DNA of 14,557 bases from Bacteroidales bacterium M5 (GTDB lineage: Bacteria; Bacteroidota; Bacteroidia; Bacteroidales; Muribaculaceae): NCBI GenBank assembly GCA_001689535.1, contig LUJP01000063.1, positions 1 to 14,557 of the forward strand, given 5' to 3'. The notes under the pieces were generated by a model. It did no database searches. It saw only the letters and a program-made list of their open reading frames with translations, and had not been told where the DNA came from. The position numbers were made by a program, and so were the translations under genes. Positions 6,833-14,515 of the stretch are shown here, one piece after another. Position 1 is the first letter of the stretch. Every line of letters begins with the position of its first letter.

Positions 6833-8965
6833 TCAGTCTATGGGAATTTCAAAACAAACTCTTGTGCCGGGACCCGGATAAGTACCGTCCACCCAGATGC
6901 GGCCGTCCAGAAGCTTCGCTATCATACGGCAGATGGCCAGACCAAGGCCGTTGCCATGCGAGAAGCGGTTGAGCTTCACGAAACGTTCGAAAATCACCTC
7001 ACGTTTCTCCTCGGGAATGCCTATACCGGTATCGGAAACGTAGAACGTGACGAGGTGTTCGGGGTGGTGAAACCTGTAACCGAGGTGTATGATGCCTGAG
7101 TCGGTGAACTTCGAGGCGTTCGACAGCAGATTTATGAGCACCTGCTCCACACGGCGCCGGTCGGTGATAATCACCGTCTCCTGGCTTCCGGCATTGTCAA
7201 ACACCATGTCCACTCCCTCCTTGGCATAGAGGCGGCGGGTGGTCATGGCCGTCTCGCAAAGCAGGTTGATGCCCACCGGTTGTTTCACCACACTGAGCTG
7301 GGTATTATCGAGAGAAGAGATGTCAAGCACGTCGTTGATGAGCGTGCGCAGCAGGTCGGCGCTCACGTCGATGGCCTGGGCGAAGCGTTCAAGATAGGCT
7401 CGCTTGTTCACGTCCACATTCTCCACTATCAGCTGGGAGTATTCCACTATAGTGTTGAGCGGCACGGATACCTCGTGGCTCATGTTGTTGATGAAATCGG
7501 TCTTGTGGCGGTCGGCCTGACGTGCGCGGTCGCGGGCCTTGATAAGCTCGGCCTGGGTACGCCGCAGGTTGTCACGCTCATTCTTAAGCGACACGTTTGA
7601 CATGCCAAGGTTTACCGCAAGCTTTTTGCTGCGCATATAGAACACTATCGCCACTACGAGCAGCACCACCAGCAAAGCGCCGCAGCACATGAGAATAGCC
7701 GAGAAGCGTTTCTGACGGGCTATCTCCGAGTCGCGGAAGTTGGTTCGGAGGTCCTCATTCTCATCAAGCAGCGAGCTCACGTGGTACACTACCTGAAGTT
7801 CGCTCAGATTTTCGTCGGCACGCAGACTTATGAAGTCTTCGAGGAGCTTGTTGTATTCAATCGAAGCGTCGAGCAGCGCCTGCTGGTCGCCGGTGGCTTT
7901 GGCCGCCTCCACTATGAACGCCGTGAATCTGCGACGGAAAGCTTCATGCCTCTTATCCTCAATAGCCGTTTTGAGAATAGGAAGCGCTTCGGCGTAACGC
8001 TTCTTGGCCATAAGGTAGTAGATGGTCGGACGCCGGGAATTGTTGAAGTCAGACTCGGCATCGGGATGCGCGCGGGCTATCTCCTTGATTTTATCGTAGT
8101 AGTATTCCACCTCCCGGTCTGTAAGGGCCGGGTAATTACTGAGAATCCTTCGGTAGCTGTTGTAGCGCGAGAGATCGTAGTCGGAAAATTCGCGTCCCTT
8201 TGAATGGTTGGAAGTCTCAAGCTGGTCCATAACCGCCAGAAGCAGCTTATCAGCCGCAATCGCCTTGTCATAGACCTCATTGTTGGTATAAGCTATTGCT
8301 GTATTGGTATAGTAGAGATTCCGGATGCTCAGCATATCCTTCGGGAGCTTTTCGATTTCGCGTCCAAGACTATCCACATAGTCCATAAGAAGATGGCTGC
8401 GTGTGGAAAGACTCATATAGATACACAAGGCGTAGAGTTTTTCCAGACGTGCGTAGAAACGTTTTTCGGCGGACAGTCCCCTTTCCTCGTGCAACATATT
8501 CTTATAGTTGGTGATTAGATTTATCAGATTGCGCTGACGTTCGGCACCGGTAGTATAGCGGGCTCGCCCGGTAATGCGTTGTGTCTTTATGAAGAGCTCG
8601 GTCTCGAAGCGTATGTTTCCCTCCGGAAGCCGGCCGGCTTCCTCGAGTGCGAGGGCCTGCATTGAGTCATTGCTCAGATTGTAGTTGGAGATACGGCGCA
8701 GGAGATCGCCGCGGGCGGCGATATTGTCGGTACGCAGCGACACTTCGTAGGCACGCAGAGTGGCGTCGGAGCGCGTTTGGTAATCAGCCACGTCCACTAA
8801 GTCGTAGAGCACGTCGAGACTGTCGTTGGCGTTGTCGAGACGGGGCAGTATGGCGTTAAGGCTGTCTGTGAGATGCTGGCGCTTTTCGGGAGGCATGGCC
8901 TCAATCTGTAGGGAGGCAGTCAAAGCCAGAATCACCGGCAGTATTATTTTTAGAGCTTGTTTCAT
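6833..8965 (-). CDS. Membrane sensor histidine kinase with periplasmic helical-repeat domain
   Basis: A sensor kinase. An ATG 27 bp upstream (8992) would give 719 residues, but I prefer the Met at 8965 because it starts a clean signal peptide (MKQALKIILPVILALTASLQ). Positions below use the longer form. Residues about 35-425 are periplasmic and all-helical, TPR-like (for example KKRYAEALPILKTAIED at 330-346). One membrane segment spans 431-453, followed by a coiled coil (about 460-497). HisKA has phospho-acceptor His506 in NNMSHEVSVPLNTI. HATPase motifs are N-box NLLSNASKFT (621-630), G1 SDTGIGIP (653-660) and G2 HGNGLGLAI (679-687). It has no receiver or DNA-binding domain, and no response regulator gene is adjacent. 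The H-box lacks the usual R-T-P context. It is the first gene of the minus-strand unit, 38 bp before dnaX. The signal sensed is unknown. Confidence 0.92.
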   Translation of the reverse strand: MKQALKIILPVILALTASLQIEAMPPEKRQHLTDSLNAILPRLDNANDSLDVLYDLVDVADYQTRSDATLRAYEVSLRTDNIAARGDLLRRISNYNLSNDSMQALALEEAGRLPEGNIRFETELFIKTQRITGRARYTTGAERQRNLINLITNYKNMLHEERGLSAEKRFYARLEKLYALCIYMSLSTRSHLLMDYVDSLGREIEKLPKDMLSIRNLYYTNTAIAYTNNEVYDKAIAADKLLLAVMDQLETSNHSKGREFSDYDLSRYNSYRRILSNYPALTDREVEYYYDKIKEIARAHPDAESDFNNSRRPTIYYLMAKKRYAEALPILKTAIEDKRHEAFRRRFTAFIVEAAKATGDQQALLDASIEYNKLLEDFISLRADENLSELQVVYHVSSLLDENEDLRTNFRDSEIARQKRFSAILMCCGALLVVLLVVAIVFYMRSKKLAVNLGMSNVSLKNERDNLRRTQAELIKARDRARQADRHKTDFINNMSHEVSVPLNTIVEYSQLIVENVDVNKRAYLERFAQAIDVSADLLRTLINDVLDISSLDNTQLSVVKQPVGINLLCETAMTTRRLYAKEGVDMVFDNAGSQETVIITDRRRVEQVLINLLSNASKFTDSGIIHLGYRFHHPEHLVTFYVSDTGIGIPEEKREVIFERFVKLNRFSHGNGLGLAICRMIAKLLDGRIWVDGTYPGPGTRVCFEIPID

Positions 8966-9013
8966 GATAAATGCTCTGATAAAATATCGCATTACGGGAA
9001 ATAGTTAGATTAG

Positions 9014-9021
9014 CAAATTTA
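9014..9021 (-). promoter_or_regulatory. Candidate -7 box for the kinase-dnaX unit
   Basis: Read on the minus strand this is TAAATTTG, an exact match to the Bacteroidota -7 consensus TAnnTTTG. It lies about 22 bases before the upstream ATG (8992) and about 49 before the preferred ATG (8965). I find no convincing TTG -33 element at the usual 19-21 base spacing; a TTTG 11 bases upstream is too close. It is therefore plausible but unproven. Confidence 0.45.
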
Positions 9022-9042
9022 ACCATTTTTTCCAAACCGAGG

Positions 9043-9063
9043 GGAGGCTCAACCTCCTTTTTT
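9043..9063 (+). terminator. Short hairpin plus T-run in the divergent intergenic region
   Basis: A 5-bp perfect stem GGAGG (9043-9047) and CCTCC (9053-9057) with a 5-base loop CTCAA is followed by six T (9058-9063). It has the shape of a weak intrinsic terminator on the plus strand. No gene ends just upstream on that strand, so if active it would stop antisense transcription coming out of the kinase gene. It could also be a chance structure. Confidence 0.35.
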
Positions 9064-9065
9064 AC

Positions 9066-9073
9066 TATTTTTG
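9066..9073 (+). promoter_or_regulatory. Candidate -7 box for the GH25 gene
   Basis: TATTTTTG matches the Bacteroidota -7 consensus TAnnTTTG. The ATG of the muramidase gene begins at 9084, only 10 bases further on, so a start site at the usual 5-8 bases past the box would give an almost leaderless mRNA. No clear -33 TTG lies at the normal spacing, which lowers confidence. Confidence 0.4.
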
Positions 9074-9083
9074 TAATGAAAAC

Positions 9084-9821
9084 ATGAAACTGACCACCAA
9101 GCTCGGCATAGCGGGGTGCGTTGCGGCAGTGGCCGCGGCGCTCGTTTTTTTTGCACGCCCCATCTATAAGGCTTTGTCGCCAAAGCCTGTAGAGGAAGCT
9201 GACCTTACGGAGTTTCCGGTGAGGGGAATCGACATTTCCTCCCACAATGGCAGCGTGGACTTTGACCGCGCGGCCTCCATGGGCTTCCGCTTCGTGATCA
9301 TGAAGGCATCGGAGGGAAGCGACTTCAAGGATGCGGCATTTATCGACAACATAAGGCGCGCCCGGGAAGCGGGCCTGAAGGTGGGGGTGTATCATTTCTT
9401 CCGCTTCGACGCCGACGGCCGGATGCAGGCCCTGAATCTCCTCCACAGCGTGAGGGGACGCCGACTGGACATGCCGCTGGTGATCGACCTTGAGGAGTGG
9501 GGCAATCCCCAGGTGGCGACCTCGGCCGTGGTATCGCGGCTCGAGACCATGCTCGCCACCCTCGACGACGCCGGCATGAGCGTGATGCTTTACACCAACA
9601 AGGACGGATACTACCGGTTCGTGCGCGGCCGTTTCGACCGCTATCCGCTATGGCTCTGCTCATTCAGCGAGATTGACCGTTCCATACCCTGGACATTCTG
9701 GCAATACAGCCACCGCGGGCGCATAGGCGACACAGCGAGGTATATCGACATGAATATATTCCGTGGCGACACCACGGCCTGGAACGCATGGGTGGACGCC
9801 CATCCCCTGCTGATGCAATAA
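9084..9821 (+). CDS. Membrane-anchored GH25 family muramidase (lysozyme)
   Basis: A 245-residue glycoside hydrolase family 25 protein expected to cleave the MurNAc-GlcNAc bond of peptidoglycan. Residues about 7-28 form a hydrophobic segment after MKLTTK and probably act as an uncleaved signal anchor, placing the enzyme in the periplasm. The catalytic domain starts at about residue 46. It shows the family's opening VRGIDISSHNGSVDF (46-60, Asp50), VIMKASEG (71-78), GVYHFFRF (101-108), and the D-x-E catalytic pair in VIDLEEW (133-139, Asp135 and Glu137). Near the end come the WTFWQYS strand (203-209) and the closing IDMNIFRG (221-228), both typical. All expected catalytic residues are present. 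The gene reads away from the kinase gene and is followed after 46 bp by porU. Substrate and physiological role (self wall remodelling or attack on neighbours) cannot be told from sequence. Confidence 0.93.
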   Translation: MKLTTKLGIAGCVAAVAAALVFFARPIYKALSPKPVEEADLTEFPVRGIDISSHNGSVDFDRAASMGFRFVIMKASEGSDFKDAAFIDNIRRAREAGLKVGVYHFFRFDADGRMQALNLLHSVRGRRLDMPLVIDLEEWGNPQVATSAVVSRLETMLATLDDAGMSVMLYTNKDGYYRFVRGRFDRYPLWLCSFSEIDRSIPWTFWQYSHRGRIGDTARYIDMNIFRGDTTAWNAWVDAHPLLMQ

Positions 9822-9867
9822 AACCCGTCAGGGCTACGTTTATTTTCAGAGCATATCCCCTCAGGCA

Positions 9868-12800
9868 GTGACCGTCAAGAAGATCATAAACCATCTGAAA
9901 CGCCGCTTGTCCGTCATGGCGGCCGCTCTGGTGTGTGCCTCGCCGTGCGCGCTCGCACTGCCTCCTGACGCCTATGCCGCTCACTCGGTGCTCGCCGAAG
10001 GCTCTTGGTCGAAAATCAGCGTGGAGACTTCGGGAATGCACTTCATACCGGCCTCGACACTGCGTTCGTGGGGATTTTCCGACCCGTCCCGCGTAAGAAT
10101 CCACGGCTACGGCGGCGCCCGCATCACAGACCTGCTTTCGACCGAAACCTACACCGACGACCTTCCGGAAGTTCCCGCTCTCCGCACTCCGCAGGGCATC
10201 TATTTCTATGCCACAGGACCGGTGGGATGGGAAATGGAGGCGGCCGTCTTCAGGCGCGTGCGCAATCCCTTCACCTCCGCAGGATATTATTTCATCACCG
10301 CCGGAGAGCGCGACGGCGCCACCCCGGCCCCGACAGGCACTCCGGGCTGTGCGGCCGCTCCCGCCACCGATTTTCTCTGCCCCGCGCTCCATGAGCTGGA
10401 GGAAGCCCCTATGGGCGAAATGGGCCACAACGTCTACGGCGAGGATTTCCGGCTGCGCCCGGAGCAGAAAATAAGCATTGACCTACCCGGCAGAGCCGAG
10501 GGCACTCCGGTGAGACTCCGCACTTCTTTTGCCGTGCGTTCGGCCGGCGCTTCCACTCTTGAGATTTCCGCGGGAGGGAAACTCCTCGGCTCTCCGCTCC
10601 AGATTCCCGCCGTGGCCGAATACCACGCGGGCAGCGCCGCCACGGCTTCTTTCCTTATTCCGGCCGACGGCATCACCGACCGGCTTGAACTCACCTACAG
10701 CCTGCGCCGCTCCGCCACCATTCAGGCCGCGAGACTCGACTTCGCGGAAGTAAACTACACGCGCCGCCTGGCGCTTGAAGCGGGCAATCCTCTTCTTTTC
10801 ACTCTCCGCCAGCCGGAGGGGCGGCTGGAAGGAGCCGCTGAGCTGACCCATGTATGGGACGTAACCGACCCTCTCGCCGTGAGCGAAATGAACATCGCCC
10901 GCGAGGGCAACGCAGCCATGTGGACAAATTCCGCCACGGGACAGCGCTCCTACGCCGCATGGACCGAAGGTATGAGGATGCCCTGCCCGAGGCTTGTGGC
11001 AACCGTAGCCAATCAGGACCTTCACGATGCGTCGGCCGCACCGCCCGACATGGTGATAATAACCGTTGACGCATGGAAGGGCGAGGCCGAAAGGATAGCG
11101 CGCCTCAGGAGCCAGGGGAAGGAGAAACTCAGCGTAACCACCGTAAACGCCGACCTGATCTATAACGAATTCTCTTCGGGAGCCAGATCGGTCAACGCCC
11201 TGCGGCGCTATCTGAAGATGGTATATGACCGCGGCATGAAATCAGGACGCCCGCTGCGCTATGCTCTGCTGCTGGGCCGCGCCACATCCGACAACCGCGG
11301 GCTTACGCTCACCGGGCGCGAACATGCCCTCACACTTCCTACCTGGCAGACCGACGAGGCCCTTGCCGAAGAACGCTCATACACTTCCGACGATATTCTG
11401 GCAATGCTCGACGACGGTTCCGGCGCGGACGCGCGCAACGACCGCCTGAGCATAGCCGTGGGCCGCATTCCAGCCCGCTCCACCGCCGAACTCAAGGCCT
11501 ACGTGGACAAACTTTATGACTACGAAAACTCGTCGGCCGAGGGACAGTGGCGCAACCGCGTGATGGTTGTGGCCGACAACGGCGACAACGGCGCGCACAC
11601 CGACCAGGCCGAGACATTCTGCGCCCGTGTGGACGCCAACGGCCATCCCGCGCTGATGGAGAAGGTGTATGTGGACGCTTTCGAGCTCGACGGCGGAGTG
11701 TGCACCGAAGGGCGCCGCCGCATGTTCCGGCTGCTCGACGAAGGTGTGATGTGGTGGCACTACACGGGCCACGGCACAGAGGATTATTTCACCGCCGAGA
11801 AGCTCCTTACCACCTCCGACATCTCATCGCTCTATCTGCGCAGGCTTCCGGTGCTCTGCGCCGTGACCTGCTCTTTCCTGCGATGGGACGGCAGCGAGCC
11901 TTCCGGAGCCGAACGGATTGCGTTGAAGCCCGACGGCGGAGCCATCGCCGCAATCTCGGCCACACGGCGCACGTTTATCGGCGACAATGCCCTGATGAAC
12001 GACGCCCTGGGGCGCTTTGCATTCGCCCGCGGCGACGACGGCCGGTTTCTCTCCCTGGGCGAGACGCTCCGGCTTGCCAAGAACCATATCGCCGACACCT
12101 CTCCGGCCGCGGAAGGGCGCTCCAGATATGTGCTGCTGGGCGATCCCTCCATGCACACAGTGATGCCCGACTGCCGCATAACAGTGGACGAAATAAACGG
12201 CACGCCGGTGGAACCGGGCACGCAGCCTGTGGTCACGGGTCTGCAGACGGCAGAGATTAAATGCACCGTTACCGACCCTTCCGGCTCCATCCTCCCTGAC
12301 TTCAACGGCACGGCCGAAGCAACGCTCTACGACTCCGACCGCTCTACCGTGACCCTCGGGCGCCCGGCAGCCGGCACGGAAGGTCGCCGCGTGACTTTCG
12401 ACGAGCATGGCGACCGCCTCACGGTGGCGCTTGACACAGTTACCGGCAGCCGTTTCACCATGCGGCTGCATATTCCGGCCGATATCGCCGACAATATGCG
12501 GCCCGCAACTCTCAACATCGCCGCCTACGACCGCTCGGGCACCCGCGCCGCCACGTGCCACCGCGGCATCTACGTCTCGGGAACCGACCTCTCGGCGCTT
12601 CCCGACACTGTGCCGCCGGTGATAGAATATGCCGTGCTCAACCACCATGGATTCACCGACGGTCAGACCGTCAACCCCGAGCCGGTGCTTCTGGCCCGCG
12701 TGACCGACGACACGGCCATCAACCTCTCCACCGCCGGAATCGGCTCTACAATGACCCTGCGGCTCGACGACTCCCGCACGCTTCCCGACCTCAGCTCATA

Positions 12801-13275
12801 TTATTCTCCGCAAGCCGTGACCGAAGGCGCCGCCGGAACAATAACCTATCCCCTGCCCCGGCTCACCACAGGCAGCCACACTCTGGAACTGAGAGTGTAT
12901 GACACCGCCGGCAACGAGGCTACGGCCACGCTGCGATTCCACGTGAGCGAGAACGCGGGACCCCGGATCTCGGAAGTGTACACCGACACCAATCCCGCCT
13001 CTACTCAGGCACGGTTCTATATCCGCCACGACCGTCCCGACGCGATTCTCGACGTGGAGATGGAGGTATTCGACATGCACGGCCGCCGCCTCTGGACAGC
13101 CCGGAATTCCGGCCGCGCCGACAGCGCCGGATCGTCGCCCATGATATGGGACCTGCGCGACAACGGAGGTCATCGCGTGGAGCGCGGCATCTACATCTAT
13201 CGCGCCAGAATCACAGACACTTCCGGCCACTCTTCGGTATCGTCGGCCGGGCGTCTGGCCGTGACCGCACGCTGA
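9868..13275 (+). CDS. porU: Type IX secretion system sortase PorU
   Basis: A gingipain-like C25-family cysteine protease that removes the C-terminal signal of T9SS cargo and attaches cargo to the cell surface, 1135 residues, the normal PorU size. The start is GTG; there is no in-frame ATG upstream before a stop, and the next ATG (9916) would lose the basic n-region of the signal peptide (VKKIINHLKRR, then LSVMAAALVCASPCALA). A beta-rich N-terminal region (about 40-390) is followed by the C25 domain (about 393-767) with RYALLLGRA (464-472), YTSDDILAMLDD (505-516), catalytic His635 in HYTGHG (631-636), catalytic Cys668 in CAVTCSF (664-670), and the closing YVLLGDPSMH (754-763). Beta-sandwich domains follow, and the end is the PorU-typical WDLRDNGG...RGIYIYRARI (from 1094). 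The usual partner gene porV is not adjacent. Confidence 0.94.
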   Translation: MTVKKIINHLKRRLSVMAAALVCASPCALALPPDAYAAHSVLAEGSWSKISVETSGMHFIPASTLRSWGFSDPSRVRIHGYGGARITDLLSTETYTDDLPEVPALRTPQGIYFYATGPVGWEMEAAVFRRVRNPFTSAGYYFITAGERDGATPAPTGTPGCAAAPATDFLCPALHELEEAPMGEMGHNVYGEDFRLRPEQKISIDLPGRAEGTPVRLRTSFAVRSAGASTLEISAGGKLLGSPLQIPAVAEYHAGSAATASFLIPADGITDRLELTYSLRRSATIQAARLDFAEVNYTRRLALEAGNPLLFTLRQPEGRLEGAAELTHVWDVTDPLAVSEMNIAREGNAAMWTNSATGQRSYAAWTEGMRMPCPRLVATVANQDLHDASAAPPDMVIITVDAWKGEAERIARLRSQGKEKLSVTTVNADLIYNEFSSGARSVNALRRYLKMVYDRGMKSGRPLRYALLLGRATSDNRGLTLTGREHALTLPTWQTDEALAEERSYTSDDILAMLDDGSGADARNDRLSIAVGRIPARSTAELKAYVDKLYDYENSSAEGQWRNRVMVVADNGDNGAHTDQAETFCARVDANGHPALMEKVYVDAFELDGGVCTEGRRRMFRLLDEGVMWWHYTGHGTEDYFTAEKLLTTSDISSLYLRRLPVLCAVTCSFLRWDGSEPSGAERIALKPDGGAIAAISATRRTFIGDNALMNDALGRFAFARGDDGRFLSLGETLRLAKNHIADTSPAAEGRSRYVLLGDPSMHTVMPDCRITVDEINGTPVEPGTQPVVTGLQTAEIKCTVTDPSGSILPDFNGTAEATLYDSDRSTVTLGRPAAGTEGRRVTFDEHGDRLTVALDTVTGSRFTMRLHIPADIADNMRPATLNIAAYDRSGTRAATCHRGIYVSGTDLSALPDTVPPVIEYAVLNHHGFTDGQTVNPEPVLLARVTDDTAINLSTAGIGSTMTLRLDDSRTLPDLSSYYSPQAVTEGAAGTITYPLPRLTTGSHTLELRVYDTAGNEATATLRFHVSENAGPRISEVYTDTNPASTQARFYIRHDRPDAILDVEMEVFDMHGRRLWTARNSGRADSAGSSPMIWDLRDNGGHRVERGIYIYRARITDTSGHSSVSSAGRLAVTAR

Positions 13276-13293
13276 CGTTTTTCCTCCGAAATA

Positions 13294-13325
13294 ATTGCAG
13301 GATTGCAACTTTTGCCCTATCTTTG
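13294..13325 (+). promoter_or_regulatory. Bacteroidota-type promoter for greA
   Basis: TATCTTTG (13318-13325) matches the -7 consensus TAnnTTTG exactly, and ATTG (13294-13297) provides a -33 TTG with a 20-base spacer. Transcription would start near 13331, giving a 5' leader of about 119 bases before the greA ATG. It lies 18 bp after the porU stop codon. This is the best promoter match in the window. Confidence 0.65.
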
Positions 13326-13330
13326 TAAGC

Positions 13331-13425
13331 GCATAATTGACAATCCGGCCCGTCAGCACCACATAGCCGGAACCACACCAGGTCTCCCCCTTGCATAATC
13401 CGAGGGCGGGAGTCCTAATTTTTTT
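13331..13425 (+). promoter_or_regulatory. Structured greA leader with terminator-like hairpin
   Basis: Downstream of the promoter are two hairpins. The first has perfect 6-bp arms TCCGGC (13344-13349) and GCCGGA (13366-13371). The second pairs GGTCTCCCCC (13381-13390) with GGGCGGGAGTCC (13404-13415), with one T-T mismatch and a bulged C. It is followed after three bases by seven T (13419-13425). This has the form of an intrinsic terminator inside the leader, 25 bases before the greA ATG at 13450. It could be a porU terminator, a greA attenuator that releases a roughly 95-base RNA, or both. Confidence 0.5.
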
Positions 13426-13449
13426 AGTAATCATCAAAACTTAAATATC

Positions 13450-13920
13450 ATGCCAATCACTTACATGACAAAAGAAGGCTATAAGAAAAAAATGGAAGAA
13501 ATAGCCTATCTCGAATCAGTGAAGCGTCCCGAAATATCGCGTGCCATAGCCGAGGCCCGCGACAAGGGCGACCTTTCAGAAAACTCGGAATACGACGCAG
13601 CCAAGGAAGCCCAGGGACTGCTGGAAATGAAGATTTCGCAGCTGAAGGACCTCGTGGCAAGCTGCCGCATAATCGACGAAAGCAACCTCAACAACGAGGA
13701 GGTACAGATTCTCAACCGCGTTAAAATCAAAAATATCCAGAACGGCATGCAGATGGAATACACCATCGTGGCCGACAGCGAGGCCAACCTCCGCGACAAG
13801 AAGATCGGTTCGTCGACCCCCATCGCCCAGGGACTCCTCGGCCACAAGCTCGGCGAGATTGTGGAAATCAAGGTTCCCGCCGGCCTCATGAAGTTTGAAA
13901 TAGTGGAAATATCATTCTGA
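13450..13920 (+). CDS. greA: Transcription elongation factor GreA
   Basis: A 156-residue factor that enters the RNA polymerase secondary channel and stimulates cleavage of backtracked transcripts. The N-terminal coiled coil (about 8-75) carries the tip signature ARDKGDLSENSEY (36-48), with the acidic pair Asp41 and Glu44 at exactly the positions expected for GreA. The C-terminal FKBP-like domain has SSTPIAQGLLGHKLGEIVEI (120-139) followed by KVPAG. Length and both domains are complete. Codon use here, with more A-rich codons near the start, looks like that of a well-expressed housekeeping gene. It has its own promoter and a structured leader, and lies 12 bp upstream of the HIT gene, with which it is probably co-transcribed. 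Confidence 0.97.
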   Translation: MPITYMTKEGYKKKMEEIAYLESVKRPEISRAIAEARDKGDLSENSEYDAAKEAQGLLEMKISQLKDLVASCRIIDESNLNNEEVQILNRVKIKNIQNGMQMEYTIVADSEANLRDKKIGSSTPIAQGLLGHKLGEIVEIKVPAGLMKFEIVEISF

Positions 13921-13932
13921 TCACACACTGCC

Positions 13933-14334
13933 ATGCCCTCAATTTTCTCACGCATAATCGCAGGCGAGATTCCCTGCTACAAGATTGCTGAAAACGACCG
14001 CTTCATAGCCTTTCTCGACGTAAATCCCGTGGCTCCCGGCCATACGCTGGTGGTGCCCAAACATGAGGTGAGCTACCTCTTCGACCTCTCCGATGAGGAA
14101 TACACCGGTCTCGAACTGTTTGCCAAGAAAGTGGCTCTGGGTCTGCGTCAGGCGGTGCCCTGCAAGCGTATCGGCGAGGCCGTGATAGGTCTGGAAGTGC
14201 CCCATGCCCACATCCACCTCATTCCCATCACCACCGAAGCCGACATGGATTTCCACAACAAGAAAAACCTCCCCGGCGAAGAGATGGAGCGCCTGCAGAA
14301 GATAATCTCCGCCGCCGTAGCCGCCCACATGTAA
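13933..14334 (+). CDS. HIT-family nucleotide hydrolase (Hint-like)
   Basis: A 133-residue histidine-triad protein of the Hint branch, which usually hydrolyses purine nucleoside phosphoramidates or related AMP conjugates. The N-terminus SIFSRIIAGEIPCYKI (3-18) and FLDVNPVAPGHTLVVPK (27-43) are classic for the family. The active-site triad is PHAHIHLIPI (90-99), with His91, His93 and His95, preceded by the conserved GLEVPH phrase. Everything expected is present. It follows greA by 12 bp and ends 21 bp before a strong terminator, so the two genes form a small operon. The exact substrate cannot be told from sequence; the cytoplasmic location is inferred from the lack of a signal peptide. Confidence 0.95.
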   Translation: MPSIFSRIIAGEIPCYKIAENDRFIAFLDVNPVAPGHTLVVPKHEVSYLFDLSDEEYTGLELFAKKVALGLRQAVPCKRIGEAVIGLEVPHAHIHLIPITTEADMDFHNKKNLPGEEMERLQKIISAAVAAHM

Positions 14335-14355
14335 ATCTCCGTCACAACCTTATAC

Positions 14356-14418
14356 CGATAGGGATATTGCCGCCCACGCAAAGTCCGTGGAGCCGTCAAT
14401 ATCCCTATCGTTTTTTTT
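14356..14418 (+). terminator. Strong intrinsic terminator after the greA-HIT operon
   Basis: Arms CGATAGGGATATTG (14356-14369) and CAATATCCCTATCG (14397-14410) are a perfect 14-bp inverted repeat, followed directly by eight T (14411-14418). The 27-base cap between them holds a second 5-bp stem, CCACG (14374-14378) with CGTGG (14386-14390). The stem is long for a terminator but the T-run placement is ideal. Confidence 0.9.
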
Positions 14419-14441
14419 GCAGCTGACCCCGCGAAACCTCA

Positions 14442-14515
14442 CTGGGAGCGTGGGCCTCTGGCCGTCGAATCGCGTTGAGGATGTTTTCGGGACGGCGGGA
14501 CGCCGGCCTTCCCAG
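14442..14515. repeat. Imperfect palindromic intergenic repeat at the right edge
   Basis: Outer arms CTGGGA (14442-14447) and TCCCAG (14510-14515) enclose two smaller hairpins: GGCC/GGCC around TCT (14453-14463) and GGCG/CGCC around GGA (14494-14504). No gene-like frame is visible. The GGGCC-rich layout is like dispersed intergenic repeats in gut Bacteroidales. The remaining bases to 14557 hold only GTGTCGTAATT (14537-14547), similar to a motif at the left edge, and a short T-run cut by the window end. Confidence 0.5.

Noticed and set aside
11824..12648. A 274-codon minus-strand open frame opposite porU
   Set aside because: It is antisense to the catalytic and beta domains of PorU and His/Gly/Arg-rich without motifs, typical of a GC-driven shadow frame.
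13331..13449. tRNA or known riboswitch class in the greA leader
   Set aside because: No cloverleaf, no T-loop GTTCRANNC pattern, and no riboswitch core motif that I recognise; only two simple hairpins.
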